Shown here: piece by piece, positions 12,726 through 24,311 of the stretch
Layout: each line of letters opens with the position of its first letter
Numbering within the stretch: the first letter of the stretch is position 1
Source: Malachius bipustulatus
Lineage: Eukaryota > Arthropoda > Insecta > Coleoptera > Melyridae
Assembly (NCBI GenBank): GCA_910589415.1
Contig: OU342634.1
Span: 24,859,144-24,923,143 of the forward strand
Length of the DNA: 64,000 bases
Direction of reading: 5' to 3'
Program-made: the position numbers and the translations under genes
The notes under the pieces: model-generated
Told to the model about the DNA's origin: nothing
The model's input: the letters and a program-made list of their open reading frames with translations, nothing else
Database searches by the model: none

Positions 12726-13773
12726 ATACAGGTGTCCCTGAAATTACCAAATGTTCCTCGGATTAAACTTAGTCGACTTGGGTCAACTTATTGCTTGGTT
12801 TGGCCGCTAGGAGATGTCAAAATATCAATTCTGAAATTGTTTTTTTTTTTTTTTAATTATTATAAAACCTAAACCGCTGAAGCGATTCTGATGAAATGTA
12901 GTATGACGCTATGGTTTTATCGGACAAAAAGCGCAAAATTAAATTACTCGCATGATGTTAATTCATTATCGTAGATTATGGATTTTTTAGGTTTCACACC
13001 CTTTGAACTTCTACGCCAATGGAATTAAAAATTTTCAAATATAGCGAGCATAGATTAGCCGACTAAGTTTTCTACAAAGAGGTAGGTACTCTTTACGAAA
13101 GTGGCCTAATCTTATCGTTTTGAAGAAAATCGCATTTGAATGTCGATTTTTATAGGATCGAATATTTTTCCATAGGATTTTCTTGATTTACATAAAATAA
13201 TAAAATTAATTCACATGTCAACATTTGAACATTCAAAATCGTCTTCCAACGCTGCGAAATGCAAATTAATTTTATTATTTTATGTAAATCGAGAAAATCC
13301 CATGAAAAAATATTCGATCCTAGAAAAATCGACATTCAAATGCGATTATCTTCTAAACGATAAGATTAGGCTACTTTCATAAAGAGTACCTTTTTTTGTA
13401 GAAAATTAGTAAAAGATTTTTTGTAGAAAATCTACTCACGATATTTAAAAATTAAAAAGTTCCATTAGTGTAGAAGTTCAGAGGGTGTGAAACATGAAAA
13501 ACCCATTATCTACGCCAATGAATTAACGTCATGAGCAATTTTAGTATGGCACTTGTTGTCCTATAAAACTATAACGTCATACCAAATTAAATAAAAATCG
13601 CTTCAGCGGTTTAGCTTTTATTATAATCAAAAAACAATTTCAGAATTGACACTTTCATATTTCCTAGCGGCCAAACCAAGCAACTTTGGACTCAGATAAG
13701 TTGACTTAAATCGACTTATATAGTTTCACCCGAGGAACAAAGGAGAGCTGTAGTTATTTCAAGGACACCTGTA
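12726..13773. mobile_element. Palindromic foldback element, 1.05 kb
   Basis: The left end TACAGGTGTCCCTGAAAT is mirrored by ATTTCAAGGACACCTGTA at the right end. Arms of about 490 bp pair along their length, for example GCTTGGTTTGGCCGCTAGGA with its complement. The unpaired loop, roughly 13,213-13,265, is only about 50 bp. No transposase is encoded, so this is a non-autonomous element. It is flanked by TA. Confidence 0.9.
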
Positions 13774-14524
13774 TAAAATTATTTTGCACCATTATACAGA
13801 CTCAGAGTTTCCCAGGGCTGCACTTTTTCTTATTTTTCACCCTGCATTTTTCTGCATATTATTATTTGATTTTTTCATGCTTCATAAATCTAGTCAGTTT
13901 TTTGAAATTGGCAGGGGTCATTCTTTGCTAATTTTTTGTTACGCTACAAAATAAGTAAAAAAAAACGTCACCTTTGAATTTTTTGAATGCCTGCAACCAA
14001 ACTTTTTGGGGCATGAGCCAGAGCCAGAAGATTCCCACGATGAGGAATCTTCCTTACGTTGTACTGCGCTATGTTACGTCCCACTTTTCATTTTTTACTT
14101 TTCTTAATTTTTTATATTTAAAATCTAAATTTCAATTCAACTTGTCCTTTCGCAAACCCTTCCTGTTGCGTGTAGACCACTGTCAAGATGCATTTGATGT
14201 CAGGTTGGGCTGTATGATCACACCTGTAAGTAGATGGACCGGGAGCGAGAAAAGGACAAGAAGGAGAAGAATGAAGAATCCTGCCGCCTATTATAGGAGG
14301 ACTACCTCAGTTGGCCAAAAGAAATAGTAATATAGTAATAAAAGTGCGCGGTAAATTTACAATCCAGGTAGGCAGACCTTATACACAATAGAATGCCCTT
14401 CTCATCGGTTTACCGGAACCAGGTAACCAATACATGAAGGCACTATCTGCCTAACAGGTGTGACTACTTGGACCTTAAATGTTAGTACGCAGTTTTATTG
14501 CTATATCTGTTGGCCGACTGAGGA
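13774..14524. other. Unassigned stretch with coding-like traces
   Basis: A short plus-strand patch at about 14,012-14,060 reads as an acidic peptide (EPEPEDSHDEESS). Another near 14,235 reads as a charged peptide (MDREREKDKKEKNEE). Neither has convincing splice borders, and they lie in different frames, so they may be gene debris. Confidence 0.3.
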
Positions 14525-14935
14525 TAAAGTCTGTTTCAGCGAAACTTGTGCAAAAGTCATAAATGTCATCAGTTTTGAAGCTCCGCCTAAAGTAGTACAG
14601 GTGGTCCTTAACATACCTACTTACAAACGTGCATTTTGCTATAAATACACTTAATATTTGGTATACCTGGCTATAACAAATGTTTGGGATTTCTGGTTTA
14701 CCCCTATAATCTAAAATATGCCATGTTACTGGTTGTTTGCTAAAAGGCCTGAATATATTTCTCTCCTTTTTCTTCATAAACATCTGCATTGCGACTTACC
14801 TTTTCTTCAAAATTTTACGTCAGAAAAGTAAATAGTTCTTCTATTGTGTGACGACGACAAGCTGGGCCAGAGGGTGGGATTATCTGTGACGGGTTTTTGA
14901 CTTTTGCACAAGTTTCGGTGAAACGGACTTTAGTA
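14525..14935. repeat. Diverged inverted repeat
   Basis: GTCTGTTTCAGCGAAACTTG followed by TGCAAAAGTCA near the left end is mirrored by TGACTTTTGCACAAGTTTCG near the right end. It looks like an old foldback element whose ends have decayed. Confidence 0.55.
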
Positions 14936-15752
14936 GTTTTTCACGCTCGCATATTTTTAATCATCCGTAAAAACATTAAACAATAATTCACGCACCACAT
15001 TTAAAATATCCAACAAATCCATCATCATTCATATGAATCTAAGTAATCCTTTTATATTTTTAAAATCCGCAATTCCTATTTTTTATCTCAATTCAGTCAT
15101 TGGTCATTCAGATCCAATTTTCAATACCGTATTCCTCCCGTGGGTCGCTCACCCATAATCTGGATGCCGTACTTCTCCATTCAGATTTAGAAGGATTAAG
15201 GAGATGGTTCGGCCATCAGCGACCAACAAGACCCAAGTTGACAAAAAAGTTGACAGAAAGCTTGAAAAGGACTTCTATGGTGGCGGACTGATTGAGCCGG
15301 TAATGGGGAGAATCTATGCTTCAATTGCCTTCCCATACCAAAACATTGGCTAAGACATTATGTAGAGCCGGTTGCCGCAGGAATTAACGAAAATAAAACT
15401 GAAGTGCTCAGTGTCTTATCTTATTATGCATACTTATATGCCCGCATCCGACACCATGGCCAAATGATGGGCAAATTCAGATCAACGTCCGTTAAAAAAG
15501 GCTAGTGCGTTCAGACGAACCACAATATTACAGACACCAGCCACCACAGAGGTGTTCTCCGGAAGCCAAACCTGATCCTGGAGAAGGGCAATAATTTTCA
15601 GTTCTGATCTCAGATAAGCAGATCAGATAAACTGTTTTCGATGCAGTTAGAATCATTTTTGTCAAACTAAGACACCCACAGAAACCAAACTCGACTAAAA
15701 TCGTGTCGGGAATAATAATTTCACGGTCCATTTTTATAGTGTATTTGGAGTT
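14936..15752. other. No supported gene
   Basis: Small open frames exist on both strands, including a plus frame at 15,100-15,291, but none shows a recognisable domain or clear splice borders. Confidence 0.35.
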
Positions 15753-15992
15753 TGGACTGGACAGCCAAAATCGAGGTACATGTATAAAATCGTATTTCAA
15801 ACACAAAAGAAGGAATTTTTATCATATCGGTCTTCATTTAAGAATTATTTCAATATGTAGAACTATAAGAAGCTGCTACCTACGTAAAATTTCACATTTT
15901 TGGAAATATTTCCTAAACGCGTTATTCTCTCTTTTATGCTTAAAAGACGCTTTTAAACATGACACACAATTTTGGCTGTCCAGTTACTAAAA
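15753..15992. mobile_element. Short inverted-repeat element, GGACAGCCAAAATCGA family
   Basis: CTGGACAGCCAAAATCGAGG at the left and TTTTGGCTGTCCAGTTAC at the right form terminal inverted repeats. A related copy lies at 53,614-53,873, where the ends extend into the TACAGGGTG terminus. This copy appears to have lost those last bases. Confidence 0.65.
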
Positions 15993-16146
15993 AAATCTTT
16001 CACAGCAGCCTTAGTGCTGATTTTTCTCAACTTCGAAAGTTGAAGTGGTCACACCGATGAAAAAAAAAATGACAATTTCTTTCTTATACTCGATACAGGT
16101 TGAGATCTTTGCGTATAACAAAATAAATAATGTAACAGGTACTCAC

Positions 16147-16277
16147 TTGGCATTTTTTGGATACATGGACCTCTCGACGTAATGGAAATCATCTTCGGAC
16201 TCTTTTGGCATCAGAGGTGTCCTGTCATTGCGATGATGGGTGGGGGAGGTGTGCGATCCGTATCCATCTGGATTCAG
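16147..16277 (-). CDS. Coding exon, unidentified gene (downstream exon)
   Basis: This exon lies between the acceptor TTTCTTTCTAG and the donor CCAA|GTGAGT. It has 43 codons plus two bases, beginning LNPDGYGSHTSPTHHRND and running through TPLMPKESEDDFHYVERSMY. It continues in phase 0 from the exon at 16,563-16,727 across a 285-nt intron. The residues are polar, with a Ser/Thr/His-rich then acidic character like a cytoplasmic tail or linker, and no membrane segment. Composition and codon use differ clearly from the AT-rich flanks. I do not recognise the protein, and the next exon downstream was not identified with confidence. Confidence 0.65.
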
Positions 16278-16562
16278 CTAGAAAGAAACGTTCTCAACAA
16301 AAAAATAACCAAAGATTAGTCTAAAAACAGTCCACGAGAGTTGAACTTTTATTTTTAGATCAGTTGCGTGAAGAAATGTGGTCGATAAATCGTAGTTGAA
16401 TTAAATCGGATGCGACGAAAACTGTTGCGGGGATAACACTGGATCTTGAGGAGCGCCAGATAGTATGGCAGGACCAACAAATATACGACAGCGACTGAAG
16501 ATTTCTACTTCTAATTCTATGATTGAGAAATAAAAAATATAATGAGATAGACATCCATTTAC

Positions 16563-16727
16563 CTTAACGACAGTTGCTACGGTTTGTTGATTGTGTGATT
16601 GGTCCATGATAAAGGGTGGCGGTGTTGGTATCTTCTTCTGGCTGGCTTCGGTTGGAATCTGCTCTCCCAAAAGGCGCTCCTTCATCTCATGGATGTAAGG
16701 ACACCTTTGCATTGTGGATAGTTTATA
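16563..16727 (-). CDS. Coding exon, unidentified gene (upstream exon)
   Basis: This is a 165-nt exon of exactly 55 codons between the acceptor TTATTTTCAG and the donor GTTAAG|GTAAAT. It begins YKLSTMQRCPYIHEMKERLL and contains a proline-rich KKIPTPPPF motif. The splice phase (0) matches the 16,147-16,277 exon, which is the strongest evidence that both are real. A methionine at codon six could be a start, or the frame could continue from an upstream exon. The family is unknown to me. Confidence 0.65.
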
Positions 16728-17819
16728 CTGAAAATAAATAAAGTAACCATTTAATTCAAATATTTTTTCTATTTATGCCTCAAACACTCTGTATAATAAT
16801 TGTTTTTACTTAAAACATTGAAAGCACAGGCAATGTGGTAACAACTTATTGAATGAAAAGAGAAAACGATTCGGTCGCAGAGCAAAAAATGGCAAGTTGT
16901 TTGAAAGCAGACAATACAGATACGGTCTTGTGGAGCTGGAGATGTCTTTTAGTTTATCAGACAGAACTCGAGTGGTGTCGGTGCTTCTTGGTGCTTCACG
17001 TAGAGAATATAAAAGACTCCTTAATTTACTACGCCCGGCTTTATGTTACGAGTAGATAATGAAAGCTTTGACAATCCGATGCTGAGTGTTGTTGCTATCT
17101 GTTGATTTTTTTTTTTAAGTAACCAGTTGGATCAAGATGCCAACAGTAACGATGAAAAAAATATATATTCCGCTTAAAGAAAAGCAGGAACAAATTGAAC
17201 AAACAATCTCTGAAACAGTGCCGTTCGTAGATTGTTGACCATAAACGGTGAAGTCTCATTAATATTACTCAAGTGTTACCACTTTTTCCTCGCAAGATCG
17301 ACGCGGAAGGCATTTCCGTCCGCTAAAAATAAACAGTGTGAATATTAATTAGAAGAATTTTGAACTCGCGAACTCATTCTTAGATCTGATCGCTTGTGTC
17401 TTGATGATTCAAATTATAATTATTACAGATTTGAAATAAATCTCTATGTAAAAATACGGCACTAGAAAAAAACTAGTAAGTAACTAGAGTAAAACGATGT
17501 AACTAGGCAGGTACTACTTTTAAAAAATCCACGAAAAGAACGCTCCAGACTTAAAAGAAAGTTCTGGATTGATACCGAGCAAGAAGGGTTAGCTTAACTA
17601 AAACATGAGAAAAGAGCATCAGCGTTTTAATGAGTATTTTACAAGAATTTAGCGTCATTTTAAATTTATTACTCTCTACATACCTTGCTGTTATAAATTG
17701 AATGCGCATCTTCCGTTTTTAATCTTACAAGTATTTCCATATCTTATTAGTATGTGTTAAAAACGTGGCATTAAAAAAATTCAATAAGAATTTCCCGCTC
17801 TAAGTTTGGTATACATCAG
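16728..17819. other. No supported gene
   Basis: This is probably intron or upstream sequence of the 16-kb gene. Two overlapping plus frames near 16,849-17,059 are short and offset by one base, with no domain; I do not call them. Confidence 0.4.
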
Positions 17820-18900
17820 TACGTGTGTGTCACAGGCATGGTACGCCCCCTGTTTTTTCTTTAATTTTTGATATATTTTTTTGAAATTTGGTACGTCGCA
17901 TATTCTCGATAGAGCGCACTTTTTAGCAGAAAATTGAATTTTTTCCCACATCCGGTTTTTCCGGAAATGTTACCAACTTTTAATTTTTAAATGGGACACC
18001 TATATATTATTATATTTTTGGATTCTATACATTTGTACGAATCCAACAATGCCACATAAGTACCATTTTAAATGTCAAATTTGTTTTTATTTAATTTTTT
18101 ATTTCTCAATTATAGTGTGCCATGACTTCAGTTGTGTTCGTCACAGATGCAAAATGGGTACACCAAAATGTCCCTTATTAAGAGTACTAGTAGATACTTA
18201 GATAGTACCTCGGTACCAATATGGTACCATTTGAAAAAAATGAATTCAGCTCAAAAAATCATTCCGGTGCGCATTATTTATCCATAAATCACTTACGGCC
18301 AATATTATAAACGTTGGTTAAGTTAACTGGTCGATTTCTGTGGTCGTTTCTGGAGAAGATATAGACTATAGGTCGAAATTATTGCAATTTAATTACTCTT
18401 GGCATAAAAGGGATTACAAAAATTTTAATAAAAGTTATTCGAGGTCAATATTAGCTTCAAAATCGGGCACAGAAATCTGCCAGTTAACTTAACCAGCGTT
18501 CATAATATTGGCCGATAATTTAGTACTTTGAACAAAAATTCGATTTTTCTAGCATTAGATGATCCAATAATTCGAGTAAAACGAAATAGTCATGGCACAC
18601 TATAATTCAGAAATAAAAAATTGAATAAAAACAAATTTGACATTTAAAATGGTACTTATGTGGCATTGTTGGATTCGTACAAATGTATAGAATCCAAAAA
18701 TATAATAATATATAGGGTGTCCCATTTAAAAATAAAAAGTTGGTAACATTTCCGAAAAAACCGGATGTGGGAAAAATTCAATTTTGTGCTAAAAAGTGCG
18801 CTCTATATCGAGAATATGCGACGTACCAAATTTCAAAAAAAAAAATATCAAAAAATAAAGAAAAAAAATGGGGTGTACCATGCCTGTGACACACACTGTA
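17820..18900. mobile_element. Layered palindromic element, 1.08 kb
   Basis: The ends TACGTGTGTGTCACAGG and CCTGTGACACACACTGTA mirror each other. Each arm begins with a unit of roughly 185 bp that itself ends in a terminus-like sequence (GGGACACCTA on the left, TAGGGTGTCCC on the right). Inside lies a second palindrome, and at its centre (about 18,290-18,520) a core module shared with the element at 48.5-49.2 kb. The layout suggests successive insertions rather than one element. Confidence 0.85.
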
Positions 18901-19500
18901 TGTGTGAAATTTTGCAATCAGATTTAAACATCTTAACGAGATTATAACAGGCATGTGGCTCCGCCCACGCGCTCTCTGTTTTTGACCAGCCTGTAGCTGG
19001 CACCACCCACGCGTTCTCTCATTGGCTGTCGGGATTTTCCAATTTTTTTGCCAAAAAAGCCTATGCAATAAAGGGAGTTCTAGAATGGCATTGTCAAACA
19101 GTTCTGAACAATATTTAAACTTTCAAGTCTCTAGCTCTTTCGGAAGTTAGTTTAAAACCGATTGCAAGATTTAATCCGCAGACAAAGTAAAAAAATGCCA
19201 AAAATGGGTACAATGTTTCTGTAAATACATTATTCAACATGACGGGATCGCCTCGCGCTTTCGTCTGAACATGCGCAGTAACTGTGCCAGCGTTTTTGGT
19301 TAATAAGAAATGAGATCGAGGCTTCACGTAAAACTAAACTAGGATGTCGTGTCGCTCGTAAGACTCAACACGAAGGGGCCACTCCCCATTAATTTAAAAT
19401 AGCTTGACTGTCAATCTTTCATCGATATATGCTCGAAATCCAGCAGGTGGATTAGGAAGGGAGTAATTTTTTTATAACCTCGATTATCTGTATTGTCGTA
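18901..19500. other. CpG-containing unassigned segment
   Basis: The segment 18,950-19,350 is less AT-rich and contains two CACCCACGCG motifs, a CCAAT-type ATTGGCTG box and ATGCGCAGTA. It resembles a promoter region, but no linked coding exon is visible. The part around 19,120-19,190 is related to a repeat at 33,760-33,840. Confidence 0.35.
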
Positions 19501-19539
19501 ATTACAAAATGTATTGGTACGTTCGTGTGTATTATCTCT

Positions 19540-20115
19540 TCACGTGGATTCCACGAAAACATCGATTAGAAAGTCCTAAAAGTGGATTGGAAAGTCGAAA
19601 AAGTGGATTAGAAAGGAGATATACATTCTACCTTCATATTATATCACACAAGATCCGCATTTTGTTCCATTGCAAGTCTGGATCAGAAACATCAGTTATA
19701 TGAATTAGAAAGGGCCAAATCTTTATTTTGGGTTCGCTACAATATACCATCAACATAATGGGATACCTCCACATTTCAGGTTGAACGTGTCCCAATCTAT
19801 TTTTTATCGAACACATGGGTTCCAAGAAAAAATCGATTATAAAGTCGTAAAAGTGGATTAGAAAGGCGATATAAACTTTCTTTCGCATTATATCACAAGA
19901 AACTTTTGTCACGCTCGACATGCACGGATGCATCCGCATTTTTTCCAGTGCACGCCTGGATCATAAACGTCAGTTATAAAATGTGGATTAGAAAGGGCCC
20001 AATCTATATTTTGCGTTCGATATAATATTCCTCTACATTTGAGTCTGAATAAGTGCGTTTTGTCCGGATTCCATCAACATAATGGGACACCTCCACATTT
20101 TAGGTTGAACGTGTG
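19540..20115. repeat. Two-copy tandem repeat, about 270-320 bp
   Basis: A unit containing ATCGATTAGAAAGTCCTAAA, then GGCGATATA, CCGCATTTT, and CATCAACATAATGGGA with CCTCCACATTT occurs twice, with indels. The motif TGGATTAGAAAG recurs many times. There is no coding potential. Confidence 0.7.
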
Positions 20116-21762
20116 CCCCAATTTTTCTATTTTTACCGAGGAGATGGGTTATGGTATGGTTAGAGTCAAATTTTTCTTGGAATTGCGTTCACCTCCACAT
20201 GAGAATTTTAACATGCATTTTCTGAACAGATGTCTTTTAAGTGACAAATAAAATAACCATTTGTGAATTAAGAATTCCTTTTTTATGGTTACTGGTACTG
20301 TCGTTTAATTTAGTATACTTTTCTTCCTCATATTATATTTAACCGATCTGTACATCTACATAGAGAAAGCTGCACGGTCCGAGATGTCTCCTTATAGGCT
20401 TAGAAAGAAACAATAATGCTCGTATTACGGCTGTATACCGACTGAGAAATCACCGGCCGTCACTTGATGAATGATGTGCTTAATGAAATTAAACGTGTTG
20501 AGCTACATCTCATCGTGTCGTGTCCGAGTCGAGCCGTGCATTGAATGTCGCCGAGTAACAAGTGCGATAATTTGTGATCCAGTCTTAATAAGGAAGAAAT
20601 TCAAACCTTTCTTACTTCATTCAATCTTTTACAAAGGTTTGCACAAATAATACACTCATATTAATAGAGTTGAAGGTTTGTGCCAAATTTTCCTGCGGCT
20701 TGTGAATGTAGCTATAGATATCTATTTGAAATATCTCATATAACTAGGTCACGCCCTAAGGAATATCGATCCAGAAACCTTAAAGTTATCATTCAAGATC
20801 GAAGGTCATACTATTATTTTCGTTGCTACAAATAAAAGTTTACACTTGCAATAATAATAATTCCTCCCTGCTTCATTGACTTTCATATGACAAGCCAACG
20901 CCAACCCCATCATATGTCATTCATTAGCATGATGACGAGTGTAAACAGAAGGTGTAAATAGAAACAAAGACATTTCAGGTGTTTCATAAAAACATGCCTT
21001 ACGTATTTCAAGAACTCACCTTTTTATTTAAGAAAAAGAAAGAAGAGTTACGAGTTCTTTAATCATGATCAACCGACATTTTATATAAAGAGCAATAGAT
21101 GGAATTATTATTGATGGTGGTGAGAGAGTTCTTTTCTATCATGATTCGAGGCACATTTAGAACACAACAATTGTCTGGACGAGCGGAAATGAAGGAGGAA
21201 TTCTTTGGGGTTCTTAAGTGCAGCTACTGAAGAACACAAAATACCGGAAGCGCTACAAAACAAAGGTGCGTGCCTAAACCTAGCCTAGTGTGATTAGGTC
21301 GACGGACTCGCGCCATCCACTGGGAAAGTGGGAACAACTCGCATGGAGTTGGAGTTGTTGAGCTACTGCGCACGGAGTTGAAGTTCGCTTTTCCGGGGCA
21401 GCGAGCCCTAATTGGAACATTAAAAATGGATCGGCTCAGTGGCTTGTTTGAATTTTTTCACATTTTTTAGACCTCTCGTATTTGAATAGGTGAAGTTCTC
21501 TGGTCAAAGGCTGGAAGTTCACTCAACCCTCTTCAGTGAAAAGCCGCGAGAAGTGATTCCGATTTAAAAAATTTAAATTTTCTCTTAAAAATTGTTTTTT
21601 TTTTACGGAGCTGCTATTATAGTATAAGCGCTCTTTATCCTATTCAACCCTCTGGAATTTTTATAACACATAAAGGTAGTCTTATTTCTTTTTTTGTTTC
21701 ACTGTAATTTGAGAGATTTGTTTTATATGTATATTAGTGTTTTTATTATAATTTATTGTACA
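20116..21762. other. No supported gene
   Basis: A CpG-bearing patch at about 20,380-20,580 and another at 21,230-21,420 could be untranslated exons or promoters. All frames contain stops, and no domain is visible. Confidence 0.4.
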
Positions 21763-22475
21763 TACAGTGTGTCCCAGGATAAGCGAATTTATAGGTACAA
21801 ATTACAAAAAATGTTGGAGTTTAAATTCGACCATTTTGGGGGCCAGGCCTGCTTGATTTGACAAGAACTTTTACTATATTTTCGTGTTTAATAAATCAAC
21901 CATGTCTTGCTCAACAGAGGAAGTATTCTTTTTGTTTTCTGTGGGTGATTATCTGTCTTATCTTTACACATTATCAAAAAATTTTATTGAAAAAAGTTGT
22001 TCGGAATTAAAAATTATATGCATGCTGGCTAAATTTCATAATAATCAGCCTACCTACTTTGATTTTTTTCACATTTTTTGCAATACTTTCCATTTTTTTC
22101 TTAGCACAGAGCATATTCTTAGATGTTTTATAACAGCCTAGTAAATACAAATTGATCTTAAAATATTTTTTCTTAAAGACTTGAAAAAAAAGTTATTTAC
22201 GGGTTTTTCTGAAACAAGAGTAAAAAAAAGAAGGCCGATTATTATAAAATTCGGCATGCTTGCATAATTTTGAATTCGGAGCAACTTTTTTCAATAAAAT
22301 TTTTCGATATTTCATACAGAAGAGGTATTTTACCTACATAGAAACCAAAAACAAATGTTATTATCAAGGCATAGTTTTACCAAAGATTAAATAAAATTTC
22401 TTATCTAATCAAGCAGGCATGGAAATTTATTTGTCATTTATACCTGTAAATTCGCTTATCCAGGTACACACTGTA
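21763..22475. mobile_element. Palindromic foldback element, 0.71 kb
   Basis: The left end TACAGTGTGTCCCAGGATAA is mirrored by TTATCCAGGTACACACTGTA, and inner arms such as AAGCGAATTTATAGGTA pair with the other side. The loop carries only short AT-rich frames, including one at 21,884-22,141 that I regard as chance. Confidence 0.9.
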
Positions 22476-23229
22476 TAATTAGCTTGATTGAAAAAATACG
22501 CAATTAAAAAAAAGTAAAAAAGTCGTCCCTCCATCGGCGCCACCAATGGGGTCGTGGGAAGAGGTGTCAATTTAGGTCACGTGACATCGATAATAAATCA
22601 TGAAAATTTGATTAATTCCGTCCTCGCGTGTGAATGCGTCGGAGTGATTTTTCTTTCTCATCAAGCGACAGCCGAGCACCAGAGACATTTTGCGCGCATG
22701 ATACAATTTTACGTTCTTCAGAATTTTCGTCGTTCCTATTAAAAGCATCAATTTTTTATATGTAAAAAAGTAAAAAAGTGTGTGCATAAAGTTTGGAACC
22801 GAGTAAATTAGTAATTTTTCAATTTTCGTTGGGAAAGTGTTTTTATGACGAATATTTTTCCCATTTCGAATAAAATGCTTTTTTCGTGTAATCACAAATA
22901 AGTGTAATTTTCTTTGAAAGGGGCAATCGTCATCACTTACATAAGATCGCGAAGGTCTTCCTATAAAGTAGAACATTTTTCCAAAGTTTCACAATTAAAT
23001 TTGTAAATTCAAAAACTTTGAAGAAATGTTAGAAATTATGTACCTACAGTACCTATAGCGATTTTATCCTTCGGGTTCAATAAAATTTTCTCTTATTTTT
23101 TTTTATTCGATTAAAAAAGTTCGAAAATTCCTTTTTGTGAAACTCAGGAAAACGTTTTCGTGATGGTTGAAATTATGTGGGTATTGAAGAACAGGAGAAA
23201 TAAATATAAATTATTTTATTTTACATGTA
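22476..23229. other. No supported gene
   Basis: A minus-strand frame of 134 codons at 22,572-22,976 is the longest outside the retrotransposon, but its residues are AT-biased (Lys, Phe, Ile, Tyr) with no domain. A CACGTG box lies at about 22,578. Confidence 0.35.
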
Positions 23230-23820
23230 TCGTTTCTCGCATTAGAAACGGCTAAAAAGCGTAAAGAGCATGTTTCCTCATTATGCATCATCCGAGTACA
23301 AAGTCACCACGAGGACTCTACAAACATTTTGTCTCCTTGTAGTTTTTTTCAAATACATTGTATATTAATACAATGATCTCGTAAAATGTTGATTAGAAAT
23401 TAGAAGCAATGATATAGATGATTTTATGGCTCTTAAGAGCGATATATTAGGAATAAAGTTACTACAAACTACAAGGACTCAAAATTATTTTTGGTATTAT
23501 TTTTAAAATATGGTAATTTTTTTAAATTAAATTAATTTTTTTAAATATGATCTCTTAAATAGGGCTCGTATATTATCTTATTTTCTCTCTTCATTTTTTG
23601 TATTAATACATAATGACCTCCTATATAATGTTCATTAGAAACAATGGCATAATTTTAAGGCTCATATAGGTTGACACCCGAGTAAAAATGTCACCGAAGA
23701 GCACCTTCAAAACATTTTACGCCCTTTCATTTTTTATATTAATAAACGATCGCATAAAACCTAAAACTATCATGCAATAGATGAAGTACATACTGCTTTT
23801 GCGTATTAGAATTTTGAGTC
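23230..23820. repeat. Diverged repeat of about 380 bp
   Basis: Units share CCGAGTA, then GTCACC, AACATTTT and TATATTAATA with GATC and a run toward GTTNATTAGAAA. Copies start near 23,286 and 23,670. Shorter relatives lie at 25,440-25,640 on the other side of the 24.3-kb element. Confidence 0.5.
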
Positions 23821-24311
23821 CTTGTATTTTTCTGTTATTATAAAAAATGTAAGCGATTCAATAATTTTCAAGAACCTGTAACTCCCGTATTTTTGCGTTT
23901 TCGGAAAAAAACTGTGGCATTAAATATTGTTCCAGTAATTATTTGGGGACTCTTGATTAAAAAGTGCCAAAAAAATCATTTTATAGCCGTTAATTGTTAA
24001 CTAAAAACAAGAAAATTTAAAATTCTACTGGTGAAAGAAATCAATCGGTAAAATTTATTGGGCGGCAGCCAAGTATATATATCATTTTATCAATATAAAT
24101 CATTTTTATTCCATTATTTATCCTAATTCGGTACCTACCTACACTTGCAGATTAAATCAAATTTAATATCTAAGCGGTGCGTGTTACTCGTTCTACTGGA
24201 GTACTTCTGACAGGCTCATCGTTCTCCAAAAAAGACAAAACAAATCATTTGACTTATTTTATGCCTAAAACTTCGTATAAATATAGGTCTGCAACCGCTT
24301 CGTTACCAATC

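Noticed and set aside
22572..22976. 134-codon minus-strand ORF, the longest outside the retrotransposon
   Set aside because: Composition follows the local AT bias, no domain or conserved motif is visible, and no splice or promoter context supports it.
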